Shown here in pieces: positions 1 to 8,379 of a stretch of 64,000 bases of DNA. A program made the translations under genes and the position numbers. How positions within the stretch are numbered: the first letter of the stretch is position 1; each line of letters opens with the position of its first letter. Source of the stretch: Planctomycetaceae bacterium. Lineage in GTDB: Bacteria; Planctomycetota; Planctomycetia; Planctomycetales; Planctomycetaceae. The stretch covers positions 204,493-268,492 of the forward strand of contig JAWKTX010000011.1 in assembly GCA_041398825.1 (NCBI GenBank). Direction: 5' to 3'. A model generated the notes under the pieces. It ran no database searches. It was given only the letters and a program-made list of their open reading frames with translations, and had not been told where the DNA came from.

Positions 1-589
1 AGGTAGGCGTGCCCGCGGCTGGCTTCTATCGTGAGATCTTCAACAGCGACGCCCAATGGTACGACGGGACAGGTAGCGGAAATAAAGGTGGAGTTTACTC
101 AAAGGAAAAGGAATCACACGGGATGGAAAACAGCATCCGTATTCTTGCTCCACCACTTGGTGTCTGCATCTTTAAAGCAATCACAGGTCCGCCACCGGAT
201 GAAACGTCCGCTTCCGGCCGACCACGCATTTAGCTTACCGGCCCGTTGAAAAACGGGGCTGGATCGAGCAGGAGACCTGAAACACGCCGGTTGACAGCCG
301 TGCAGCGTGCCTGTACCGATTTTTCAACGGACAGTTAGCCGCGTCGTTCGATCGACACGTCGGATGCAACAGTTTCGGAACTGGCCCAATGGTCAGAAGC
401 ACCGCAAGTCCGATGTGCGACAATTTGAACTGAAGCCTCCGCGGTCTATCATCGCACCAGGCATGACGTCAAAGGACGATTCCAGGGGATGCGTGCGTTT
501 CTGCGACGCCAGACATTGCAACAGCGCTGGCAGTCTTCATACTGCCAGCAGAACATAGTTCCGTGATTCACAAGAGAAAAGGTCAGGAT
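1..589. other. Intergenic region upstream of tpx
   Basis: I see no convincing gene here. The short open frames lack ribosome binding sites and recognisable protein motifs. The stretch contains one copy of the dispersed inverted-repeat element (235-338). The last ~30 bases carry the purine-rich AAAAGG before the tpx start. No clear sigma-70 promoter could be picked out. Confidence 0.6.
235..338 (+). mobile_element. MITE-like inverted-repeat element, copy 1
   Basis: A ~96 bp element (239-334) has terminal inverted repeats built around CCGTTGAAAAACGG at the left and TTTTTCAACGGACAG at the right. It is flanked by TTAC (235-238) and TTAG (335-338), a near-perfect 4-bp duplication. The interior and ends match the copies at 9666-9770 (same orientation) and 12066-12170 (opposite orientation). 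This is the most diverged of the three, consistent with an older insertion. It has no coding capacity, so it must have been moved in trans. The YTAR-type target recalls IS5-family transposition, which is an inference. Confidence 0.75.
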
Positions 590-1102
590 ATGAGTAACGT
601 TCGCTCGGGTGCCGTCACCCTTAAAGGAAACCCTGTCGATCTGGCTGGAAGTGCCCTGAGTGCAGGGTCCGCTGCACCGGAGTTTTCACTTCAGGATAAT
701 GGCCTGTCAGAAGTCACTCTGGCACAGAGCGGTGGAAAGACACGCATCATTGCCACCGTGCCATCGCTCGATACGGCCGTGTGCCACGCGGAAACCAAGA
801 AATTCAACGATCAGGCAGCAAGCCTTCCCAATGTCGAAGTGCTGGTGGTCAGCATGGACTTGCCGTTCGGCCAGAAGCGATGGTGCGGTGCTGAAGGCGT
901 ATCCAACATCAAGACCCTGTCGGCCCACCGCTGCACAAAGTTTGGCGAAGACTACGGGGTACTCATCAAAGGTGGCCCGCTCGACAGATGCCTCGCTCGT
1001 GCTATTTTTGTAATCGATGCTGACGGCAATCTTAAGCACGTCGAATACGTCAGCGAAATTGCTGAACATCCGAATTATGATGCCGCTCTGGCAGCCTGCT
1101 GA
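590..1102 (+). CDS. tpx: Thiol peroxidase (atypical 2-Cys peroxiredoxin)
   Basis: This enzyme reduces hydrogen peroxide and alkyl hydroperoxides using thioredoxin. The 170-residue product has the usual Tpx length. The peroxidatic cysteine lies in PSLDTAVCHAETKKFN and the resolving cysteine in DLPFGQKRWCGAEG, both very close to E. coli Tpx. The C-terminal part (ARAIFVIDADGNL) is the expected thioredoxin-fold strand. I start at 590 rather than the in-frame ATG at 563 because AAAAGG precedes it at a good distance and the family begins near here. It stands alone and is closed by the hairpin terminator at 1148-1181. Confidence 0.95.
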   Translation: MSNVRSGAVTLKGNPVDLAGSALSAGSAAPEFSLQDNGLSEVTLAQSGGKTRIIATVPSLDTAVCHAETKKFNDQAASLPNVEVLVVSMDLPFGQKRWCGAEGVSNIKTLSAHRCTKFGEDYGVLIKGGPLDRCLARAIFVIDADGNLKHVEYVSEIAEHPNYDAALAAC

Positions 1103-1147
1103 AAAGCAATTGCCGTTAAAGTCGCATCCCTGTACGTGAAAAAATAC

Positions 1148-1181
1148 AGCCCGATCTCAGCCTGAGATCGGGCTGATTTTT
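1148..1181 (+). terminator. Rho-independent terminator after tpx
   Basis: A perfect 12-bp stem, AGCCCGATCTCA pairing with TGAGATCGGGCT, has a tiny loop and is followed by GATTTTT. It sits 46 bases after the tpx stop and before the permease start, so it should separate the two transcripts. Confidence 0.9.
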
Positions 1182-1248
1182 GAAATGGCGGAAACTCACG
1201 CGAACAGCGAGCATGCTGGAATTCGCATTGAGGAAAGGACCTCTGTCG

Positions 1249-2502
1249 ATGTCCGAAACACTCTACAGAATCGCCTCTTCTGCCTGGGGAACGTGGCTGG
1301 AGCTCGCGCCCTGGCTGTGCGTTGGATTGATCTTTGCCGGGCTGATGAAAGCCCTGTTTCCGAACCACCTTGTGCGAAGGTGGCTTGGGGGTTCAGGCAT
1401 CGTGACGACGATTAAGGCCGCATTGATCGGGACACCACTCCCACTCTGTTCCTGCAGCGTGCTGCCAGCTGCCATCCAGCTCCATCGATCCGGCGCATCA
1501 AAAAGTTCCACCATCGCCTTCCTGATCGCTACACCGGAGAACGGAGCCGACTCACTTTCCATGTCGTGGGGACTGCTGGGACCGGCGATGACACTGGTCC
1601 GACTCGCGAGTGCACTGATCAGCTCCGTCACTGCCGGACTACTCTGCAGTATCCTGGACAAGAGCGAATCATCAGAGGTATCAGCGTCTGAGCTGTCAGG
1701 ACAATCAAATCAGGAGGTGCCAGAGGCTGGAGCGTGCTGTCATTCGGAACTCCCGACAGACAAAACTCAGGAAAAGGTACTGCAACCGACTTCCATTCCC
1801 GGCACCGGTTTACTGGCGATCATTGAACCTCCGGCAATCCCGAACAGGGTTCTCCATGCGAACGAATCCCAACTCACCGCGACAGATCACACCGCAGCCC
1901 CGGTCAGTAAGTCCTGCTGTGCTACCCAACCCGTGGAAGACCACAGTGGGGTTCTGTCCGCCACGCTTGCCGGAATTCGGTACGCCTTCGATCGCCTTCT
2001 TTCGGACATCGCCCACTGGGTATTCATTGGCGTGCTGACTGCAGCCATTGTTCAGGAACTGGTTCCTGCGAATGCATTTTCAACCTGGGGCAGTGGTCCA
2101 TGGACAATGCTTGCCGTGCTTGCCATCAGCGTTCCCACTTATGTCTGTGCAACGGCTTCTACTCCGATCGGTGCTGCCATGCTGGGCGCAGGGTTGAGCC
2201 CCGGAACCGTTCTTGTTTTCCTGCTGGCTGGTCCGGCAAGTAATTTTTCAAGTGCGGGAATCGTTCGGCGGGAACTCGGTCAACGATCCATGCTGGCCTA
2301 CCTGTTCGGTGTGATCGGTATCACGCTGGCACTTGGACTGACCGTCGACTGGGCATTCCCCGGGCTTGGCAATCAGGCTCGGCAGCATGTCCACACTCAC
2401 GAATCATTTATCCCGCACTGGATCGCTGTTCCCATCGCGGCCGTACTGGGCATGCGAATGATCTGGGCAATTGTGATTCGTCAATTTCGTTCCATGGGAT
2501 GA
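1249..2502 (+). CDS. Permease of the COG0701/ArsP type (SO_0444-like Cu/Zn efflux)
   Basis: The 417-residue integral membrane protein has two halves of hydrophobic segments, as in the COG0701 permeases (DUF318/ArsP). Family marks are GTPLPLCSCSVLP, TPENGADS and, in the second half, CATASTPIGAAMLGAG followed by FLLAGPA. A hydrophilic central loop of ~90 residues carries CCHSE and CCATQP pairs, which look suited to binding soft metals. That layout matches the SO_0444-type copper/zinc efflux proteins better than ArsP, but the substrate is inferred. The start at 1249 (MSETLYR) has GAGGAAAGGA upstream; the earlier ATG at 1180 lies inside the tpx terminator. Confidence 0.8.
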   Translation: MSETLYRIASSAWGTWLELAPWLCVGLIFAGLMKALFPNHLVRRWLGGSGIVTTIKAALIGTPLPLCSCSVLPAAIQLHRSGASKSSTIAFLIATPENGADSLSMSWGLLGPAMTLVRLASALISSVTAGLLCSILDKSESSEVSASELSGQSNQEVPEAGACCHSELPTDKTQEKVLQPTSIPGTGLLAIIEPPAIPNRVLHANESQLTATDHTAAPVSKSCCATQPVEDHSGVLSATLAGIRYAFDRLLSDIAHWVFIGVLTAAIVQELVPANAFSTWGSGPWTMLAVLAISVPTYVCATASTPIGAAMLGAGLSPGTVLVFLLAGPASNFSSAGIVRRELGQRSMLAYLFGVIGITLALGLTVDWAFPGLGNQARQHVHTHESFIPHWIAVPIAAVLGMRMIWAIVIRQFRSMG

Positions 2503-2523
2503 ATCGCGGATCTGCAATCCCCC

Positions 2524-3240
2524 TCAGACAGTCAGTAACTTTTTCATTTCACGAACGGCTCTTTCGAGACCGACCATCATGGCATGCGACACAATGGAAT
2601 GCCCGATGTTCAGTTCATGAAGGCCGTTGATTTCGGCAATTCTCCGTACATTGCGATACGTCAAACCGTGCCCCATGTTCAGCAATAGCCCCTGCGCCAG
2701 AGCGAATTGCCCCGCTTCCACCAGTTTGTCAAACTCATCATCCTGCTCTGCAATCGTCCTTGCTTCGGCATAGGCACCGGTATGCAGCTCCACGGCACGC
2801 ACGCCCAGTTGAGCGGCGAGTTCCACCTGAGTGACATCCGGATCGATGAACAAACTGGTTTCAATCCCGGCATCATGCAATCGTAGAATGCAGTTCTCGA
2901 TTCGAACACGATTCGCGCGAACGTCGAGGCCGCCCTCCGTCGTAATCTCCTCGCGTTTTTCCGGCACCAGCGTCGCCTGCTCTGGCCGAACCTCCACTGC
3001 AATATCTGTAATTTCCTCAGACACAGCCATTTCCAGATTCAGCTTCACACGAAGCATCTGGCGAATGACGCGTACATCACGATCCTGGATATGTCTGCGG
3101 TCTTCCCTTAAATGAAGCGTGATCCCGTCCGCGCCTCCCATTTCTGCCAGCACTGCCGCATGAACGGGATCCGGTTCGTTGGTTCTCCGGGCCTGCCGGA
3201 CAGTCGCAACGTGATCAATGTTAACGCCAAGTAATGGCAT
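2524..3240 (-). CDS. pdxJ: Pyridoxine 5'-phosphate synthase
   Basis: PdxJ condenses 1-deoxy-D-xylulose 5-phosphate with 3-amino-2-oxopropyl phosphate to give pyridoxine 5'-phosphate, the last step of the DXP-dependent vitamin B6 route. The 238-residue TIM-barrel protein opens with LGVNIDHVATVRQARR and contains GADGITLHLREDRRHI, VTLVPEKREE-type strand residues and ELHTGAYA, all diagnostic. I place the start at 3240 (MPLLGVNIDH) because homologues begin here; the open frame runs 17 codons further upstream without motif support. It is convergent with the upstream permease, with only 21 bases between their stop codons. Confidence 0.95.
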   Translation of the reverse strand: MPLLGVNIDHVATVRQARRTNEPDPVHAAVLAEMGGADGITLHLREDRRHIQDRDVRVIRQMLRVKLNLEMAVSEEITDIAVEVRPEQATLVPEKREEITTEGGLDVRANRVRIENCILRLHDAGIETSLFIDPDVTQVELAAQLGVRAVELHTGAYAEARTIAEQDDEFDKLVEAGQFALAQGLLLNMGHGLTYRNVRRIAEINGLHELNIGHSIVSHAMMVGLERAVREMKKLLTV

Positions 3241-3366
3241 AGTAGTCCATACTCCAATGTCGAGCTTTCGCTCGGATGCAACAACTGGCAAGGGCGATCG
3301 TCAAAGCGAACCGTTCAGAAGTTCGCGAGTGCGTCAACCCATGCGGGACGGAAACCGACTCACCGG

Positions 3367-3957
3367 CTATCCGGCAGAAACACCGGTGAAGTAATCGGGC
3401 TCCTGGCCCGCAATCCATTTGATGTTACATCCGATACTCGGCATTTGATCATACGACACTCTCCCCCCGGACAGAACTGCCTCACAAGCTGCCCGGAGAT
3501 CAGCGCCATCGACGGGAAGACCATTGCCAGGCCGGCTGGAATCGAATTGACCGCGATAAACGAGCGCATGGTCGCTATCAAACAGAAAAAAGTCCGGCGT
3601 ACATGCCGCTCGGTAAGCCTTCGCGGCAGCTTGATCCCCATCAAACAGGTAAGGGAATGTGTAGCCGGCCTGCGCGGCCTCTTCCTTCATCTTCTCCGGG
3701 CCATCCTGCGGATAAGCTGCGACATCGTTGCTGCTTATTCCGACAACGGCGAGCCCTCGAGCCAGAAACTCGTCGGTGAACGTTTTCAGGGCGGAGCGAA
3801 GGTGGACAACGAAAGGACAGTGGTTGCACATAAAGATTACGAGCAATGGCTTCCCGACAAACTGGGAACGAGTGACTGTTGCGCCATCAACGTTTATCAG
3901 AGAAAAGTCTGGAGCAATCGTCCCCAGTGGAAGCATTGTTGAAGCGGTTTTGACCAT
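3367..3957 (-). CDS. Thioredoxin-fold redoxin (AhpC/TSA-like)
   Basis: This 196-residue protein has the redoxin layout: APDFSLINVDGATVT near the N-terminus, then LLVIFMCNHCPFV with a CxxC-type active site (Cys-Asn-His-Cys), then VVGISSNDVAAYPQD and a late CTPDFFLFDSDHALVYRGQFD strand. The CNHCPF variant is typical of a widespread cytosolic thioredoxin family protein of unknown partner. No signal peptide is visible, so it should act in the cytoplasm. It lies in the same direction as coaD and pdxJ with gaps over 120 bases, so co-transcription is uncertain. Confidence 0.85.
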   Translation of the reverse strand: MVKTASTMLPLGTIAPDFSLINVDGATVTRSQFVGKPLLVIFMCNHCPFVVHLRSALKTFTDEFLARGLAVVGISSNDVAAYPQDGPEKMKEEAAQAGYTFPYLFDGDQAAAKAYRAACTPDFFLFDSDHALVYRGQFDSSRPGNGLPVDGADLRAACEAVLSGGRVSYDQMPSIGCNIKWIAGQEPDYFTGVSAG

Positions 3958-4112
3958 AGCTGCAATTCCCTTATTCCAAATATCATTCGAATCGACATCA
4001 AATCAGAGTCCTGACGACTCCCTGATCATCCCCGGTCTTTTCAAGGCAGGGGCGGAGCATCTGGTGGACCTTTCGTATGCCCCCTGCAGGCTCAATCGCA
4101 CCCAGCCCCAAA

Positions 4113-4640
4113 CTACACTGGTCTCGCGGCCTGAATCTTGTTGATGAGTGGAGTGATGATCTCGGGAGGAACAAAATCCTGCAACCGCTGCCGAGCCTGG
4201 GATCCCGCCATTCCTGCAATCTGCTTGATCAGTGAACTTGAAATGTGGGCGAATCGATCACCGGACATCAGAAAGACGGATTCAATACCCTCATCGAGAA
4301 CCCGATTCGTCAGCGACATCGTGAATTCGGCGTCGATATCCGTCAGGGTCCGCACGCCCCGTAGCAGAATCCGACTACCACACTGCCGCACAAACTCCAC
4401 CGCAAGGCCATCGAATGTACTCACCTCAACATTCGAAAAGTCCGCCAGTGCGGCCTGACAGAGGTCCACTCGCTCCAGAGGAGTAAACAAGGTCCTTTTG
4501 TCCGGATTCGTTCCAATCCCAACGGTGACTCTTTCGAAAACACTTGCGGCCCGTCTGACGATATCGAGGTGCCCCAGCGTCAGGGGGTCAAAACTTCCGA
4601 CATACACAGCGTGCGATGCGTTCCCCTGAGTTGCAGACAT
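4113..4640 (-). CDS. coaD: Phosphopantetheine adenylyltransferase
   Basis: CoaD transfers AMP to 4'-phosphopantetheine, the penultimate step of coenzyme A synthesis. The 175-residue protein shows the nucleotidyltransferase motif in YVGSFDPLTLGHLDIVRRA (the T/HxGH element), the RGVRTLTDIDAEFTM substrate segment and the closing ISSSLIKQIA signature. Length and order agree with the bacterial family; the ~10-residue N-terminal extension before the first strand is short. The start at 4640 (MSATQGN) is the only plausible ATG. Confidence 0.95.
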   Translation of the reverse strand: MSATQGNASHAVYVGSFDPLTLGHLDIVRRAASVFERVTVGIGTNPDKRTLFTPLERVDLCQAALADFSNVEVSTFDGLAVEFVRQCGSRILLRGVRTLTDIDAEFTMSLTNRVLDEGIESVFLMSGDRFAHISSSLIKQIAGMAGSQARQRLQDFVPPEIITPLINKIQAARPV

Positions 4641-5018
4641 TCTCAGTTCCCCTGTATCTCAGCTCGGATGAATGAATTCAGAAAGCTCACATGCCATCAG
4701 TACATCTTTCTGATGGCTTATGCCAGCGCGCACTTTAACCGGGCGCTCGTGGAAAGTGCAGCCAGTCATGTGCAGCCCCTTTCTGCCATTCCTGCAGCCA
4801 GACCAGATGACGCAGCAATTGCCGCCATCTTCACATCCAACACAACCTGTTCTGTCAAAAGACGTTACAGCCAGAACTGAAACACATTCAGGCCCAATCA
4901 AAACCTACGGATCATTGGAACATCATGTGCAGGCGGTTGATTCATCCATTGATAATTGACAACAAACGCAAGAGTTCATCCAAAGATATTCGCTCACCTG
5001 CACGCAGGACACAGATTG
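4641..5018. other. Intergenic region between coaD and the Hsp20 pair
   Basis: This holds the divergent promoters of coaD (-) and the first Hsp20 gene (+). A minus-strand frame at 4659-4901 is cysteine-rich but has no family resemblance or ribosome site. I looked for a CIRCE palindrome (TTAGCACTC/GAGTGCTAA) in front of the heat-shock genes and did not see one. Confidence 0.5.
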
Positions 5019-5459
5019 ATGGCCGTGTTTCGCTGGGGACACAATTGGGATCCATTCCGGGATCTCGAACGAGAAATGGACCGACTCCTTCAGGGCGTGA
5101 GCCTGACGCTGCACGGCGTCCGTTTCGGGCGAAGGTTTCCGCAGCTGAATCTGATGGATGTCGGTGACTCCTACATTGTGACAGCTGAAATTCCAGGCGT
5201 TGACCCTCAGGATCTGGACATTACCACCGCATCAGGAGTGCTGACGATCCGTGGGACCCGAGTCCCGCCGGAAGAGGCCAGAGAGGAATCCTTTCGTCGG
5301 CAGGAGAGATTTCAGGGGCCGTGGCAACGTGCCATCCAGCTGCCTGAGCGAGTTGACGAAGATCAGATGGCGGCAGAATACTCTGCCGGCATTCTCCGGA
5401 TAACCCTTCCCAAAGCGCCATCCGCAATGCCTCGCCAAATCAAGGTCACTGAAGAATGA
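5019..5459 (+). CDS. Small heat shock protein, Hsp20/alpha-crystallin
   Basis: An ATP-independent holdase chaperone that binds unfolding proteins. The 146-residue product has the family plan: N-terminal FRWGHNWDPFRDLEREMDRLL, an alpha-crystallin domain from about residue 45 (YIVTAEIPGVDPQDLDIT, VLTIRGTR), the loop ERFQGPWQRAIQLPERVD, and the GILRITLPKA strand. I choose the ATG at 5019 (AGGA nine bases upstream) because the family starts at this motif; an in-frame ATG lies at 4956. Its stop overlaps the next Hsp20 start by ATGA, so the two are translationally coupled. Confidence 0.92.
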   Translation: MAVFRWGHNWDPFRDLEREMDRLLQGVSLTLHGVRFGRRFPQLNLMDVGDSYIVTAEIPGVDPQDLDITTASGVLTIRGTRVPPEEAREESFRRQERFQGPWQRAIQLPERVDEDQMAAEYSAGILRITLPKAPSAMPRQIKVTEE

Positions 5460-5869
5460 GCGAGTTTCTACCAATTCCTTCAGATTCCAGTCTTCCGGAT
5501 CAGGAGCAGTCAGGGCAACCTGAGTCGAACGAACGCCCCCAACTGCTCTTTAATCCTCCGATCGACATCTACGAAACCGCTGACGGACTCGTTCTTTATG
5601 CTGACCTGCCCGGGGTGACCGCCGACGATCTCGAACTTCAGGTGCAGGACAACCGGTTGACTCTGTTCGGCCGCGTGAAGCGAAAAAATCCGGACAATGC
5701 AGTCCTGCTGCATCAGGAGTACGAAATTGGCGATTTCGTCCGATCCTTCATCCTGAGCGACCATGTTGATCACGAACGCATTCATGCCAAACTGAACCAT
5801 GGCGTGCTCCGCGTCGAGCTTCCCCGTGCCGAAAGAGCGCGGCCACGAAAGATCGAAGTGTCTTCCTGA
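5456..5869 (+). CDS. Small heat shock protein, Hsp20/alpha-crystallin (second)
   Basis: The second member of a tandem Hsp20 pair, 137 residues. The alpha-crystallin domain spans roughly residues 38-130, with IYETADGLVLYADLPGVTADDLEL, LTLFGRVK and the closing NHGVLRVELPRAE. Its N-terminal arm is Ser/Gln/Pro-rich and lacks the DPFRDLE segment of the first copy. The two proteins are diverged, so this is an old duplication, perhaps forming mixed oligomers (inference). Start and upstream stop overlap in ATGA. A weak CAAAAC/GTTTTG stem follows the stop. Confidence 0.9.
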   Translation: MSEFLPIPSDSSLPDQEQSGQPESNERPQLLFNPPIDIYETADGLVLYADLPGVTADDLELQVQDNRLTLFGRVKRKNPDNAVLLHQEYEIGDFVRSFILSDHVDHERIHAKLNHGVLRVELPRAERARPRKIEVSS

Positions 5870-6233
5870 GAAGCAGTTACGGCGACTATCGACACAAAAC
5901 ACATCCTTGTTTTGGCCTTCCGGCAAAACGACTGTCACGGGGCTCCTGGGGCACTTTCCCATTCGCACACACGCGAAATGTTCCCGAATGCAACGGATTG
6001 TAACGATTCAACGCAAGCAGTTTGCCGACAACGCGTTATGAAGATCGGGACTGACGGACGTTCGATTCCGGTCGGCTGGACTTTGACAAAGCTGTCAAAT
6101 AACATGCCCTGTTCTGTCGGGATTCGCAAAGGATCGTCATCAAGGTGCTGACGAACGAGCCCGCGTACTCTGTTTTTTGGGTAACCAGCACTGGCAATAG
6201 CCAGAGTTTGGATACATTCAGGCGGTTTCCAGA
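5870..6233. other. Leader region upstream of rpsA
   Basis: A 364-base stretch without a gene. It contains the 18-base palindrome at 6082-6099 with an embedded TTGACA. If transcription starts just after that palindrome, the rpsA leader would be about 120 bases, long enough for the autogenous translational control known for S1 in enterobacteria. No ribosomal-protein leader motif could be assigned. Confidence 0.5.
6082..6099 (+). promoter_or_regulatory. Palindrome TTTGACA-N4-TGTCAAA upstream of rpsA
   Basis: A perfect 7-bp inverted repeat, TTTGACA AAGC TGTCAAA, lies 135 bases before the rpsA start. The left arm contains the consensus -35 hexamer TTGACA, but I do not see a good -10 box 16-18 bases later. 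It could be an operator or part of a promoter; both readings are inference. Confidence 0.35.
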
Positions 6234-8036
6234 ATGGTCGATCGACATCTCCTCCGAGAATTTTCCGTTGAAGACAGCGAACTCGACGCGCTGATGGCAG
6301 CGTCGTTCCCCGAACTTTCTACCGATGAAGACGCAATTCATGGCGTCTACGATGACAAGGCTCAGGCCTACGGCATTAACGAAATCCTGACGGGAACCAT
6401 CGTTCGCGTCGATAACGAAGAAGTCGTCGTTGACATCGGTTACAAGAGTGAAGGTGTCGTTCAGCGCGAAGAATGGGAAGAGGAAGATCCCGAGCCAGTC
6501 GTCGGCGAGCAAATTGAAGTTCTGCTGGAAGAATTTGAAGACTCGATCGGCCTGATCGTCCTGTCCATGCGGAAAGCCAAGCGCATCCGCGAATGGGAAA
6601 CAATCATCCAGACGCATGCCGAAGGCGACATCGTCAAAGGCACGGTCATTCGCAAGATCAAGGGTGGTCTTCTCATCAATATCGGCGTCAATGTCTTCCT
6701 GCCAGCAAGCCAGGTTGACATTCGTCGCCCATCCGATATCGCTGACTACATTGGTCAGGAAATCGAATGCATGATTCTGAAGATCGACGAAGCTCGTCGA
6801 AATATTGTCGTTTCTCGCCGTCGCCTGATCGAAGAAGAACGCGAGAAAATGAAGAAGGCCCTCCTGTCCGATCTGGAGGTCGGTCAGACTCGCACGGGTA
6901 CCGTCAAGAACATCGCCGACTTTGGTGCATTCGTCGATCTCGGCGGTATTGACGGGCTGTTGCACATTACCGACATGAGTTGGGGACGAATTAGCCACCC
7001 AACGGAAATGGTCAAGATCGATGACGAAATCGAAGTCATGGTCCTGAACATTGATTATGAAAAAGAAAAGATCGCACTGGGGCTGAAGCAAAAATCTGCA
7101 AGCCCATGGGCAAACATTGGCGACAAATATCCTGTCAACACCAAGGTATCTGGCGAAGTCGTCAACGTGCTTTCCTACGGTGCCTTCGTGAAACTGGAAG
7201 ATGGCATTGAGGGTCTTGTTCACATCAGCGAAATGTCATGGACACGCCGTGTGAACCATCCAAGTGAGCTGGTTGCCATCGGTGACAAAGTGGAAGTCAT
7301 GGTCCTGGGGATCAATCAGGACAAGCAGGAAATCTCGCTGGGTATGAAGCAAACCCAGCCAAACCCATGGGACGAAGTTGCCGCAAAGTACCCACCAGGC
7401 AGCCTGGTCAAAGGCACCGTTCGCAACCTCACCAACTACGGTGCGTTTGTTGAACTGCAGGAAGGCGTCGACGGACTTCTGCACATCAGCGACATGTCCT
7501 GGACCCGCAAGGTGTCGCATGCCAATGAGATGCTGAAGAAAGGCGACGTGCTGGAGTGTCAGATTCTTTCGGTCGATGAAGATCGGCGACGTATCGCTCT
7601 CGGACTGAAGCAACTGACAGAAGACCCATGGGAAACACGCATTCCCGAAAAATACGCCCCCGGCAGCCTTGTCACGGGCAAAGTCACGAAGATTACCAAC
7701 TTCGGAGTCTTTGTTCAGCTGGAAGATGAACTCGAAGGCCTGCTCCACGTTTCCGAACTCGCCGATCACAAGGTCGACCATCCGGAAAACCTGGTCAGTG
7801 TCGGCGAAGATATCGAAGTGCGTATCCTGCGAGTAGATACAGCTGACCGTAAGATTGGGCTGAGCCGACGATCTGAAGCAGAAAAGGCTGAAGACGATGC
7901 CACCGGAACTGGCGAAGACGCTTCATCGGAAACAGCCGGTGGTGCAGCTAAGCCGCGTGAAGAACTGAAGGGGGGCATGGGTTCCTCTTCAGGACCACTG
8001 TTCAGCCTGGGCGGCGGGCAGCCTGAAGAAGAATAG
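6234..8036 (+). CDS. rpsA: 30S ribosomal protein S1
   Basis: S1 binds mRNA on the 30S subunit and promotes initiation on structured or weak-SD messages. The 600-residue protein has six S1/OB repeats: two diverged ribosome-binding repeats (from ILTGTIVRVDNEEVVVDIGYKSEG and GTVIRKIKGGLLINIGVNVFLPASQ), then four canonical RNA-binding repeats with TDFGAFVDLGG-like cores, each ending in HISEMSW or close variants. The C-terminal ~60 residues are acidic and Gly/Ser-rich. In many bacteria cmk precedes rpsA; here cmk is about 50 kb away. The minus-strand frames under this gene are shadows caused by its codon bias. Confidence 0.97.
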   Translation: MVDRHLLREFSVEDSELDALMAASFPELSTDEDAIHGVYDDKAQAYGINEILTGTIVRVDNEEVVVDIGYKSEGVVQREEWEEEDPEPVVGEQIEVLLEEFEDSIGLIVLSMRKAKRIREWETIIQTHAEGDIVKGTVIRKIKGGLLINIGVNVFLPASQVDIRRPSDIADYIGQEIECMILKIDEARRNIVVSRRRLIEEEREKMKKALLSDLEVGQTRTGTVKNIADFGAFVDLGGIDGLLHITDMSWGRISHPTEMVKIDDEIEVMVLNIDYEKEKIALGLKQKSASPWANIGDKYPVNTKVSGEVVNVLSYGAFVKLEDGIEGLVHISEMSWTRRVNHPSELVAIGDKVEVMVLGINQDKQEISLGMKQTQPNPWDEVAAKYPPGSLVKGTVRNLTNYGAFVELQEGVDGLLHISDMSWTRKVSHANEMLKKGDVLECQILSVDEDRRRIALGLKQLTEDPWETRIPEKYAPGSLVTGKVTKITNFGVFVQLEDELEGLLHVSELADHKVDHPENLVSVGEDIEVRILRVDTADRKIGLSRRSEAEKAEDDATGTGEDASSETAGGAAKPREELKGGMGSSSGPLFSLGGGQPEEE

Positions 8037-8076
8037 GTTTCACGTCAGCTGACGGAAAACCATTGGTTTCGCAAGA

Positions 8077-8110
8077 GCCTTTACCCTCCACGGGGTAAAG
8101 GCTTTTTTAT
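8077..8110 (+). terminator. Rho-independent terminator after rpsA
   Basis: The stem GCCTTTACCC/GGGGTAAAGGC with a short CTCCAC-type loop is followed by TTTTTTATTT. It begins 40 bases after the rpsA stop. Confidence 0.92.
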
Positions 8111-8379
8111 TTGATTCGAGCGAAAAAACGTCACTATTCGACGGATGTCCAGCACTGATACCTGCCACCAATTGACAGCCGAACAGTCACTACCGACTTC
8201 GCAACCGTCACAATCCATTCCTACCACCCTTACTGGTTTCTCCTTGGGAGAAGTTGCCAAGGGTAATCACCTGCAGCTTTGCAAATCAGCAGTTGCGACA
8301 CATGTTTCCTTTGCACACCGAGTGAGCTCGATCGTCTGCGATTCGCGGCAACATCGGTATTCAAAAGTGAACACCTCCA
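8111..8379. other. Gap between the rpsA terminator and the HlyD-like gene
   Basis: No gene is supported. It should contain the promoter of the following exopolysaccharide-type block, but no convincing -35/-10 pair was found. Confidence 0.4.

Noticed and set aside
4659..4901. Cysteine-rich 80-residue minus-strand frame upstream of coaD
   Set aside because: No ribosome site, no recognisable motif, and it lies across the promoter region of the Hsp20 genes.
6036..7223. 395-residue minus-strand frame under rpsA
   Set aside because: It is antisense to a certain ribosomal protein gene, its residue make-up (many Phe/Asp/Asn) is the mirror of S1 codons, and it has no ribosome site or family match.
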